A DNA stretch of 64,000 nt. Origin: a virus. Positions within the stretch are counted from its first letter, which is position 1; each line of letters opens with the position of its first letter. A model generated the notes under the pieces. It did not search any database, was not told the DNA's origin, and saw only the letters and a program-made list of their open reading frames with translations. The position numbers and the translations under genes were made by a program. The stretch covers positions 1-64,000 of the IMG/VR virus record IMGVR_UViG_3300017917_004266; one strand, 5' to 3'. Below are positions 54,618-62,427 of the stretch, one piece after another.

Positions 54618-55259
54618 TTAATGAAAATTTTCTCCATATTTAGGTAAAAATGCATGTTTTATTTCTATATTTGGTTCTACTATTATTCTATGTCCAAATG
54701 CACGAACTTTCTCAAAAAAAGCTACATGATCCAATCTTTTATCATTAATATCATATTTTATTTTTTTATATAAATGAGCTGGAATAATAAAACAAGTTCC
54801 TACTGAATTAACTTCTGTTCTAATATCTCCATTAGATTTATTATATGGTGGTTTAAAATCAAATTTTATTCCTTGAGAATCAATAAAACCATCAATATCA
54901 TAGAATCTTTTCCAAGGCCACCAATCATTATTTTCTATATAAACATATGGCGCAACTACTTCTGTAGTAGAAATTGATAATAATTTTTCTATAATATCAA
55001 AAGGATATTCTACTATATCTACATCCATCCAAAAAACATGAGTATATTCATCCGTTAAATTATCTTCTATAATTTTATTTCTTAATTTTACTAATTTTGC
55101 ATATCTGTGTTCATTGCCTTCAATATATCCATCATATATAGCTCTCTTTTTATTTTTAAATGTTAAGTTATTAAATATATTATCTGCATTTTGTTTCCAA
55201 AAAAACCAAGCTCCTTTTGGAGATATTAATTGTGGTATAAGAACTTTAGCTTCATTCAT
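54618..55259 (-). CDS. GT-A glycosyltransferase, Anp1/GT62-like
   Basis: 213 residues. EHRYAKLVKLRNKIIEDNL (about 50-68) then HVFWMDVDIVEYPFDIIEKL (about 74-93) gives a DxD motif in the arrangement RN...WxDxDI..P, followed by VVAPYVYIEN and HAFFEKVRAFGH-like acceptor segments. Metal-dependent sugar transfer is the expected activity. The gene lies between the two halves of a GT9 enzyme; it overlaps the upstream gene by 8 bases. Confidence 0.65.
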   Translation of the reverse strand: MNEAKVLIPQLISPKGAWFFWKQNADNIFNNLTFKNKKRAIYDGYIEGNEHRYAKLVKLRNKIIEDNLTDEYTHVFWMDVDIVEYPFDIIEKLLSISTTEVVAPYVYIENNDWWPWKRFYDIDGFIDSQGIKFDFKPPYNKSNGDIRTEVNSVGTCFIIPAHLYKKIKYDINDKRLDHVAFFEKVRAFGHRIIVEPNIEIKHAFLPKYGENFH

Positions 55260-57168
55260 CTTTTAAATCAAAAGCTATTTTATCTTTACCATTATGTTGA
55301 TAATTAAATAGTCTCTGAGTTCCTATGTGTGGAAGAAAAGCTATTTCAAAATAACCATTGTGACTTCCTGCCCCTTCTAACCATAAAAGTTGGTCCATCT
55401 GCGGTACATATTGTATTACTTTATCTACATATGGATTTCCATCTAATATAGAAAAGTATTGAGGATTCGTTGCAACAAAAAGTTTTTTATTTGGATATTG
55501 TTTTTTAATTGATGAAAATAAACTCGTAGACATATATATGTCACCTATAGACTCTGGCATTACATATAAAATTCTATCCTTTGGATCGCCTTGCCCTATC
55601 ACTTCTTCAAATGTAACTTGTTTATTTTTTTGATTTTCTTGTGCAGCAATTTGTCTGAAATATTTTTCAATATCTTGACGTTTAATACCCTTTGAAATTT
55701 CATTCATCCAATATTTGTGTCCATCATCATTATCATCTACATGATGCATTTTTAATAAATTATGATACATATAAGTTAACCATTCGGAATCATCTTTTAT
55801 TTCTGGTATTTTATGGAATGGATCTCTATCTTCTTCTTTTGTAGAAAAATCATAAGATGTGAATGGTGCAGAATCAATAAATTCTTCTATATATTTACCT
55901 ATAACTTCTACAGAAAAATTATTTATTGTCCATTCTCTGGCTATTTTACCAATCTCTTTTCTTTTTTGAGGAGACATATTATAAATTTTATTTAATTGTT
56001 TTGCTATTGAATTTGGTTTTGTAGAAGCTTTAATAAATTCTGTTCCATGCTCTCTATACTCTGACCATTCTAATGGAAACGAACCAGAGCCTTCTTCACA
56101 CATTTCTTCTCCACAACTATAATTTGTTACTAAAGTAATTAGTTCAGTAAGTTTAGCTTCTTGGATTGGTATTTCTTGTCCACCGCTTGTAAAAGGATGA
56201 CAATAAACATCCATTAAATTATAAACTTCATTTAGTTGTTCTTCTGTTACTCCTAATGAAACATTAGTTGTTATTTGTGATTTTTGTGTGTTACAAAATT
56301 TGCAGTCTACATCTTGACCATGGAATGGTTTAATTTCATAATTACCACAATTTTTACATATATATGTAGTTAAAATTTCTTTAAAATCAATATTATATTC
56401 TTTTGCTAAACGATGAATATTCCATCCTTCTGACCAGTGCGTATGAAGTAAAAGATATGTATTTTTAATTTGAGGATTACTTCTTTTCCATAAAGCATAT
56501 CCTTCTAAAAGATTAGGTACACTTTTTCTTAATTGATTTCTAAACACAAATCCAATTATAAAAGCATCAAGAGGTATATTATATTTCTTTCTAAGATTTT
56601 GTCTTTGTTCATTTTCTAATCTATAAAAACTTTTAGTTTCTATTGGTCCATGCACTGTTTTTACGTGATTATGTCCAATATCATTCAAAGCCTTTGTCGC
56701 GAAATTACTCCATATCCAATAATTTTTAATCTTAGAAGCTTTTTCAACTGCAGTTGGAAGGATTGGCAAAGAGTCTAATGTTGTCCAAAGAACCGAAGTT
56801 ATTTTATTGAACCATTTTTTATCAATAGCAAAATCTATCCCCCAAATATCTTGTACTGCAATATAGACATCTGGTTTTTCTTCTTGTATTATTTTATCCA
56901 AATAGTGTGCTCCATAACTGGCTAGTCTAGCGACATTTGGATCTTTATTTAATTCTTGAAATTCTTGTTGATTATTTGGTAATGATCCTACACTTTTCCA
57001 TGGTGTACGTTCAAATTCTGGATGAGCATATGTTAATCCACAAGAATAATGAGTTATATCATATTTGCCAGTTTTATATAAATAGCTTAATAAGGCTTTT
57101 GCTGCCCTACCAAACCCAGTTTTAGCTAAACTAAAGTCAGATTGATATACTAACTTCTTTCTTCTCAT
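55252..57168 (-). CDS. GT4 glycosyltransferase with zinc ribbon, DUF4214-like segment and GT9 N-half
   Basis: 638 residues. Residues ~1-430 are a GT-B/GT4 enzyme (TGFGRAAKALLSYLYKTGKY at the N-terminus; GFVFRNQLRKSVPNLLEGY; EIPIQEAKLTE E-x4-E-like donor site near 332). A CxxC...CxxC zinc ribbon (Cys271, 274, 289, 292) is inserted in the C-terminal domain. Residues ~462-511 resemble DUF4214 (LTYMYHNLLK; KYWMNEISKGIKRQDI). Residues ~531-625 are the N-terminal Rossmann half of a GT9 transferase (YVMPESIGDIYMSTSLFSSI). The start is 5 bases after the preceding stop. Confidence 0.7.
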   Translation of the reverse strand: MRRKKLVYQSDFSLAKTGFGRAAKALLSYLYKTGKYDITHYSCGLTYAHPEFERTPWKSVGSLPNNQQEFQELNKDPNVARLASYGAHYLDKIIQEEKPDVYIAVQDIWGIDFAIDKKWFNKITSVLWTTLDSLPILPTAVEKASKIKNYWIWSNFATKALNDIGHNHVKTVHGPIETKSFYRLENEQRQNLRKKYNIPLDAFIIGFVFRNQLRKSVPNLLEGYALWKRSNPQIKNTYLLLHTHWSEGWNIHRLAKEYNIDFKEILTTYICKNCGNYEIKPFHGQDVDCKFCNTQKSQITTNVSLGVTEEQLNEVYNLMDVYCHPFTSGGQEIPIQEAKLTELITLVTNYSCGEEMCEEGSGSFPLEWSEYREHGTEFIKASTKPNSIAKQLNKIYNMSPQKRKEIGKIAREWTINNFSVEVIGKYIEEFIDSAPFTSYDFSTKEEDRDPFHKIPEIKDDSEWLTYMYHNLLKMHHVDDNDDGHKYWMNEISKGIKRQDIEKYFRQIAAQENQKNKQVTFEEVIGQGDPKDRILYVMPESIGDIYMSTSLFSSIKKQYPNKKLFVATNPQYFSILDGNPYVDKVIQYVPQMDQLLWLEGAGSHNGYFEIAFLPHIGTQRLFNYQHNGKDKIAFDLKDE

Positions 57169-57172
57169 TAAG

Positions 57173-57718
57173 CTACCAAAGTTCGCTATCTTCTTGATTT
57201 TCTGATGCTACTTTTTCTACATTTTCCTTTTTAGCATTTTTTAGTTTCTTAATCATTTCTACCCTAAGTGAATCAAATACTGAGTCTAGAGCATAAGATA
57301 AAAATTGTTTTAAAAGCCTAGCTTCATTAAAATAAAATCCAATTACATAAGATTGTTTATTTTCACTATTTTGTTTGTCTGTTTTAGATACCATATATGA
57401 AAAACCAACATGTTTTTCGTCTTTAATATATGGGCTGAATTTAATTTGTGTAGTCTGCTTTTCTGAAGTATGGTATGCAGAGAATTCTGTTCCTCTTTCA
57501 ATAGCGTCCAAAATGCCAGCGGCTTCTGTTAACGAAAATTTAATTTTTACGCTTTTTGCTGGATTATTTTGATTTTCTGCAAAAGAGCCTATCCTTTTTA
57601 CATCATTCCATGATGCCTGTTTAATTAGTGAACTCCAAATAGAAGAGTCTTTTTCATTTACGCTAAAGCTACAAGCTGTACCTGTATTTTTACTGTTTGG
57701 TTTATAAAATGATATCAT
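57173..57718 (-). CDS. Putative ssDNA-binding protein (Whirly/PC4-like)
   Basis: 181 residues. The central strands and helix (KIKFSLTEAAGILDAIERG; TQIKFSPYIKDEKHVGFSYMV; GFYFNEARLLKQFLSYAL) follow the Whirly/PC4-like pattern, and the protein ends in an acidic tail with a terminal aromatic, ENQEDSELW, like the regulatory tails of phage SSBs. It heads an operon with a consensus promoter and leaderless start, next to the polymerase gene. SSB function is inferred; no other SSB candidate is in the window. Confidence 0.5.
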   Translation of the reverse strand: MISFYKPNSKNTGTACSFSVNEKDSSIWSSLIKQASWNDVKRIGSFAENQNNPAKSVKIKFSLTEAAGILDAIERGTEFSAYHTSEKQTTQIKFSPYIKDEKHVGFSYMVSKTDKQNSENKQSYVIGFYFNEARLLKQFLSYALDSVFDSLRVEMIKKLKNAKKENVEKVASENQEDSELW

Positions 57719-57724
57719 ATTAAG

Positions 57725-57753
57725 ATAATATCTTATGTTTATTTAAATGTCAA
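57725..57753 (-). promoter_or_regulatory. Sigma70 promoter, leaderless start for 57718 gene
   Basis: On the - strand TTGACA (57753-57748), 17-nt spacer, TATTAT (57730-57725), then 6 bases to the ATG. The -35 is overlapped by the stop codon of the polymerase gene. Confidence 0.75.
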
Positions 57754-60314
57754 GTTTTTATATTTTTGACTTCACTTAATTTCATATAAATATCATGATC
57801 TTGTATTGCTGCTATATCTGCAAATACACAATCATCTCTTTTTATAGCTTTAAATATAACAATATTTCCTTCTTCAAAGTTTTTATTTTTATTTAATATT
57901 TTATTATTATCAATTTTATCATTAAACATTAATACTGTTAATGTTCCAGTTTCATCTGATACTTTTAATCTTACATATTTTGTTTTCTTTTCATTTTTAG
58001 CTGTTCCAGAATATGCTTCATCTACTTGGGCTACAAAAGAAATTTTTGTATTAATAGGAATATCATTAATATCGTTAATTGATATTAAATTATCTTTTTT
58101 ATCTATAAATATATCTTTTAAAGTCTTTTCGTATGTATAGCCTAGAAGTTTCTTTTCGTAATACCAATTAGCAAAACTTTCACTTTTGCTATTTTGGTTA
58201 TATATTTTTAAATAAGGTTCATATTTCGTTTTGATTGTTTCTAATCTAGAATCTTTAATAATAATTTTATTCTTTTCATCTGTAAATTTATTAAGATGCT
58301 TAATGATTCTAATTAAATCTTCATCAAATTTTGAAGCGAAAGAAATAACGTACTTCTTTTCTTTTGTGGTTAAAATATTCCATAATTGAGCTTCTAGAAC
58401 TATTTTGCTTCTACTTTGTTTAAAGCCACTTAAAGCCCCAGCTTGTATAAGCGAGCATAAAATGCCAATATTAAGATCTGCTTCTTCTGCGGCTTGAAAT
58501 ATTTCAAATTTATTAGAATATTTATTTCTAAAACTATTTAATTTTTCAATTGATTTATCACTAATTCCTTTTACAGAAAGTAATCCAAATCTAATATTAT
58601 CTTCTTCAATAGAAAAATCCATTTCAGATTTAATTATATGAGGTTTTAATAATTGAATATTAAAATATGCCATTTCTTTTTGAATTTTAGAAATTTCACC
58701 AATTGGATCTGGTTCGTGTCGAGTCATTTTTAATAATGATAAAAAGAATTGTTTTGGATGATTAAATTTAAGATAAATTGTACATGCTGCCAATGCAGCA
58801 TAAGCTAGAGAATGAGATTTATTAAATGAATAATTTGCTGAATCTTCTAAAATTTTCCATAAAATTTCTCCAACTTCTTTTGGTAATTTATTTTGTTTAC
58901 ATTTATTTTCAATTTTCTTTTTCCAATCTTTAATTTCATCTACTTTCTTTTTACCAACAATTCTTCTTAAAATTTCTGCTTCATCTAATGTAAAACCAAT
59001 TTTATGCGCCATTCTCATTAATTGTTCTTGATAAAGAGCTACTCCACCAGTTTGTTTTAAAATATCATCAAAAAATGGATGTATGCCTTCATATTCTTGA
59101 AAATTTGTATATTTAGCGTATTTATCAACAAATTGTAAAGCCCCAGGTCTAGCTAAAGCTAATACTCCACTAAGTTCTTCTAGATTTTTTGGTTTTACTT
59201 TTTGACAAACTTTAAAATTTGTATCTGCTTCAATTTGAAAAAGTCCATGCGGAGACTTTAAATCTTGTAGATTCCTATATATAGACTCATGATTTAAATC
59301 AATATCTGTAATTTTAATTCCAATATTTTTACAAACATCATCTACTACAGATACGCTTCTTAATCCAAGAATATCTAATTTAATATTAAATAAAGAAACC
59401 CAACTCATATCAAAACTTGAAACGGCTTCTTTATCACTAGATAATTCTGTTGGGCATGCTTCATTAAGATTATCATGAGATAAAAGAACTCCAGATGGAT
59501 GTACTCCTTTATTTTTAATTAAATTTCTTAATTTTAAGGCTATTTGATATATTTCTTTATTTTCTTCACACCATTCTTTAAATTTACTTACTTCTTCATA
59601 TGCAGTAGAAATATCTTTTACTTGACCAAAAATTTTAGGAATTAAAGATGATATTTCTGTCATTTCTTGATCTGTTTTTTCTCCAATTATCTTTCCACAT
59701 TCTTTAATAAGAAGTTTACCACTAAGAGTATTAAGAGTTAATATTTTACTAGTCTTACCTAAAAATTTATTTTCTAAATAATTTAATACTTTACCACGAT
59801 TATAATAACAAATATCAAGATCAACGTCGCACATTAAACTGCCATCTAAATATGTTATTCCATCAACAACTTGCTTTTTAGCTCGAATCTTGGATATAAA
59901 TCTTTCAAAATAAAGATCATATTTAACAGGATCTATTCTTGTTACTCCAATAAGATATAATATTAGTGAACCTGCGGCAGAACCTCTTCCTAAACCTACT
60001 GGAATATTATTTTCATTACAATAATTGATAACATCCCAAACTAATAAAATATAATCAATAAATCCCAATTCTTTTAAAGTTTCAAGTTCATATTTAGCTC
60101 TTTCAATATATTTTTTATATTCAGTAGAATCTTTATTAATATTTAAATCTTTAAAACCTTTTAATGCTAAAGCTCTTAAAAAATCATAATTTAGTGAGTC
60201 TTCGCTAATTCCTACTTGATGTTTGTACTTATTATCTATTTTAAATTCTGGTAATCTAACGCCATGAAGTGGTAAATCTAAATTTTTAAATTGTAATTCA
60301 AAGTCTTTAATCAT
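57750..60314 (-). CDS. DNA polymerase III alpha subunit, PHP-less
   Basis: 854 residues, family C polymerase. The N-terminal palm/thumb contains VGLGRGSAAGSL (106-117) and CDVDLDI (162-168), whose Asp163 and Asp165 are the catalytic metal ligands. Further family motifs are HPSGVLLSH, HGLFQIEAD, LARPGALQFV, GVALYQEQLMRMA and NKSHSLAYA. A C-terminal OB fold (about 730-840) follows. It lacks the ~270-residue N-terminal PHP domain of bacterial DnaE; that domain is encoded separately at 61639-62388. A 3'-5' exonuclease gene lies in the same operon, so proofreading is supplied in trans. Confidence 0.92.
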   Translation of the reverse strand: MIKDFELQFKNLDLPLHGVRLPEFKIDNKYKHQVGISEDSLNYDFLRALALKGFKDLNINKDSTEYKKYIERAKYELETLKELGFIDYILLVWDVINYCNENNIPVGLGRGSAAGSLILYLIGVTRIDPVKYDLYFERFISKIRAKKQVVDGITYLDGSLMCDVDLDICYYNRGKVLNYLENKFLGKTSKILTLNTLSGKLLIKECGKIIGEKTDQEMTEISSLIPKIFGQVKDISTAYEEVSKFKEWCEENKEIYQIALKLRNLIKNKGVHPSGVLLSHDNLNEACPTELSSDKEAVSSFDMSWVSLFNIKLDILGLRSVSVVDDVCKNIGIKITDIDLNHESIYRNLQDLKSPHGLFQIEADTNFKVCQKVKPKNLEELSGVLALARPGALQFVDKYAKYTNFQEYEGIHPFFDDILKQTGGVALYQEQLMRMAHKIGFTLDEAEILRRIVGKKKVDEIKDWKKKIENKCKQNKLPKEVGEILWKILEDSANYSFNKSHSLAYAALAACTIYLKFNHPKQFFLSLLKMTRHEPDPIGEISKIQKEMAYFNIQLLKPHIIKSEMDFSIEEDNIRFGLLSVKGISDKSIEKLNSFRNKYSNKFEIFQAAEEADLNIGILCSLIQAGALSGFKQSRSKIVLEAQLWNILTTKEKKYVISFASKFDEDLIRIIKHLNKFTDEKNKIIIKDSRLETIKTKYEPYLKIYNQNSKSESFANWYYEKKLLGYTYEKTLKDIFIDKKDNLISINDINDIPINTKISFVAQVDEAYSGTAKNEKKTKYVRLKVSDETGTLTVLMFNDKIDNNKILNKNKNFEEGNIVIFKAIKRDDCVFADIAAIQDHDIYMKLSEVKNIKT

Positions 60315-60522
60315 TTCCTAATTCCTCATCCAATTTATCTATTTTTTCACTAAATTGATTTAATCCACTAATTAATATTTTCATAGAATTTTTATCTTTT
60401 AAAGAATAAAATACATCTGCTTTACCTGTTTTTTTACCTTTTTGAACAGTTATTAAAAGATATTCAATATTTGAATCATCTAATTTTTGTAACATATCAT
60501 ATATATCATCTAAAGATGCCAT
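60307..60522 (-). CDS. Small acidic replication-operon protein
   Basis: 71 residues; beta-strand YLLITVQKGKK flanked by helices, with an acidic C-terminus (IDKLDEELGND). Shine-Dalgarno GGAGAT precedes the ATG. It overlaps the polymerase start by 8 bases, suggesting stoichiometric coupling to the polymerase or exonuclease. No family recognised. Confidence 0.55.
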   Translation of the reverse strand: MASLDDIYDMLQKLDDSNIEYLLITVQKGKKTGKADVFYSLKDKNSMKILISGLNQFSEKIDKLDEELGND

Positions 60523-60523
60523 A

Positions 60524-61162
60524 TTAAATCTCCACTTGCCATTTTAATTTATTCCATACTTTTAAATTTAAGTCAAGATCATTAATAGCATCATGCAATT
60601 TATCATAATCATGTTCAATACCATTTTCCTTGCCAAGGAAACTTAATGAACTTTTAACATCTTTTCTTTTAGTATGATATATTTTATATTGATATTCTAA
60701 TAAATTTTCAGTTGTTTTATATGGTGTTCCATATTTAATTCCTCTAGCTATACAATTTGTATCAATAATCTTATTTAAAATATGATCCCAATGGCAGCCC
60801 ATGTGTTCGTATAATTCTTTAATTAAATATATATCAAAACCTAATATATTATGACCAATAATATAATCGGCATGATCTAACCAATCTTTTATCGTTGGAA
60901 ATGCATCTTTTATTTTAAGTCCTTCTTTTTCTACTTTTTTATGATCGTATCTAGTAATTCTTGCTGCGTCTTGGCTTATTTTTAAATCTGTATCCCAATG
61001 TATATAATAGTTTTTACTGTCAACTTTAAAATCCCCTTTAGCTTTTATCATTCCTATTTGCCAAGGAAGATTATGGCAAAAATTTAAACATAAATTAAAT
61101 GTCTCCATATCTATAAAGATATAGGTTTTATTCTTGTTGTATCTTAAAAGATGTTCGTCCAT
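60524..61162 (-). CDS. DEDDh 3'-5' exonuclease (DnaQ-like)
   Basis: 212 residues. All catalytic positions are present: Asp18 and Glu20 in IFIDMET, Asp110 in IIGHNILGFDIY, and His190/Asp195 in LHDAIND. It should remove misincorporated 3' nucleotides, two metals at the active site. Encoded one base downstream of its neighbour and in the same operon as the PHP and polymerase genes, so it is the probable proofreading subunit. Confidence 0.88.
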   Translation of the reverse strand: MDEHLLRYNKNKTYIFIDMETFNLCLNFCHNLPWQIGMIKAKGDFKVDSKNYYIHWDTDLKISQDAARITRYDHKKVEKEGLKIKDAFPTIKDWLDHADYIIGHNILGFDIYLIKELYEHMGCHWDHILNKIIDTNCIARGIKYGTPYKTTENLLEYQYKIYHTKRKDVKSSLSFLGKENGIEHDYDKLHDAINDLDLNLKVWNKLKWQVEI

Positions 61163-61163
61163 A

Positions 61164-61637
61164 TTAATCTAAAAATGGGTCTTTAATTGGTTTTATAAAA
61201 TTATTTAATCCTCTTATTTTATAATGCCAATTTAAATATTCTACTGGAGATAAATGATACCATCCACTAGGATTCGTAAGATTATACATTGAAAATTCAG
61301 AAAGATCTTGAAGAAATGCAACAATATGTGCTTCGACTTGTAATCTGTTAGCTACTTTCCTGATTCTTCTTGCTTGAGTATCTCTAATTTCAAACCTATG
61401 AATAATTGCATCAAAATAAGATGTTGGTGGCCTATACTGTCTATCAATCCTTGTTAATTCTAATACGGCAACAGGATCTTCTTCTCCATTTTTGTATCCC
61501 CATTCAATTTGATCAATATCTGATGCGTACAATTTAGGTTGATCATAAATCCATTTTTTATAATCTCTTAGTCTATCTTCTCGATCTGTTCTTTGAATAG
61601 CTTTTGTACCATTTATTGTTAATTTTTTAATAAGCAT
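61164..61637 (-). CDS. Possible degenerate PD-(D/E)XK nuclease-like protein
   Basis: 157 residues. SDIDQIEWGYKNGEEDPVAV followed by LELTRID (about 39-65) aligns by eye with the D-x-D...(E)-x-K core of small phage PD-(D/E)XK nucleases, but the Lys position reads ELT, so activity may be lost or shifted. A helical basic middle (QARRIRKVANRLQV) could bind DNA. It has the clearest Shine-Dalgarno of the operon (AGGAGG). It lies between the PHP and exonuclease genes. Confidence 0.4.
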   Translation of the reverse strand: MLIKKLTINGTKAIQRTDREDRLRDYKKWIYDQPKLYASDIDQIEWGYKNGEEDPVAVLELTRIDRQYRPPTSYFDAIIHRFEIRDTQARRIRKVANRLQVEAHIVAFLQDLSEFSMYNLTNPSGWYHLSPVEYLNWHYKIRGLNNFIKPIKDPFLD

Positions 61638-61638
61638 A

Positions 61639-62388
61639 TCATCCTCCTAGTGCTTCAAAACAAAATTGATTGCTCGTCATATGATTTAATTCTGGTTTAT
61701 TTAATGTTGTTCTATTATTTATGCATCTGAATGTCAAATAAGATTTAAAATCTTTTTTTGATTTATAATAAATACTTTTTGTATTAATTATTTTTAAATT
61801 ATTCGCTTCAGTATAATTTTTTATTTTATTTTTAATTATAAAGTCAAATGGTAAATGATTATGTTCTATGAACATTATTGGTTTTGTAAAATCAAAATTA
61901 GGTACACATATAAAATTTTTTAAAGTATTATTGAATATAAAAGAATCATAAAATGGAATAGCTAGAATTAGATCTTCTTCAGACCATAAACTATTAAGAT
62001 TTTTATAATCTATTCTTGGTTCGTAATAAAATCCCTTTTTTGCTGCTAATGAAAATATATTTATAAGTTTTTTATAACCATTATTTGTTTTAAAAAATAT
62101 AATAATTTTTGATGTTTTTATTCTGGATTCTTCAGTTTTATCTTCAATATTATCATTAATTGATAATCTTAATCCGTATCGTAAATTTATATTATGATTT
62201 TTACAATTTGTATATGCCTGTAAAAATGACGACATATTATCTTCTACTAAATACAGATTTTTAATATTATTTTTAATTGCAATATCAATAATTGAATCTG
62301 GATCATCTTCTTTGACTTCTTCATCTTCTAAAGTCAAAATTGATCTACCTATGCTAAAATGAGATTTAAATAAAGGTATAGTTTCCAT
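61639..62388 (-). CDS. Stand-alone PHP domain of DNA polymerase III alpha
   Basis: 249 residues colinear with the N-terminal PHP domain of DnaE: PLFKSHFSIGRSILTL (5-20), IDIAIKNNIKNLYLVEDNM (34-52), the YGLRL segment (about 71-75), then FKTNNGYKKLINIFSLA and LAIPFYDSF. The metal-binding signature is degraded: one His (10) remains of the HxH pair and EDNM replaces the usual D-(H)-G-N, so phosphoesterase activity is unlikely and a structural role in the split polymerase is inferred. First gene of its operon, 10 bases after a consensus -10. Confidence 0.72.
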   Translation of the reverse strand: METIPLFKSHFSIGRSILTLEDEEVKEDDPDSIIDIAIKNNIKNLYLVEDNMSSFLQAYTNCKNHNINLRYGLRLSINDNIEDKTEESRIKTSKIIIFFKTNNGYKKLINIFSLAAKKGFYYEPRIDYKNLNSLWSEEDLILAIPFYDSFIFNNTLKNFICVPNFDFTKPIMFIEHNHLPFDFIIKNKIKNYTEANNLKIINTKSIYYKSKKDFKSYLTFRCINNRTTLNKPELNHMTSNQFCFEALGG

Positions 62389-62398
62389 TTATAAATAA

Positions 62399-62427
62399 AT
62401 ATTAGTATAAATATATAAGTATGTCAA
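62399..62427 (-). promoter_or_regulatory. Sigma70 promoter of the polymerase operon
   Basis: On the - strand a perfect TTGACA (62427-62422), 17-nt spacer, TAATAT (62404-62399); the ATG is 10 bases after the -10, leaving a leader of about 3 nt. No Shine-Dalgarno. The -35 overlaps the upstream stop codon. Confidence 0.78.
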
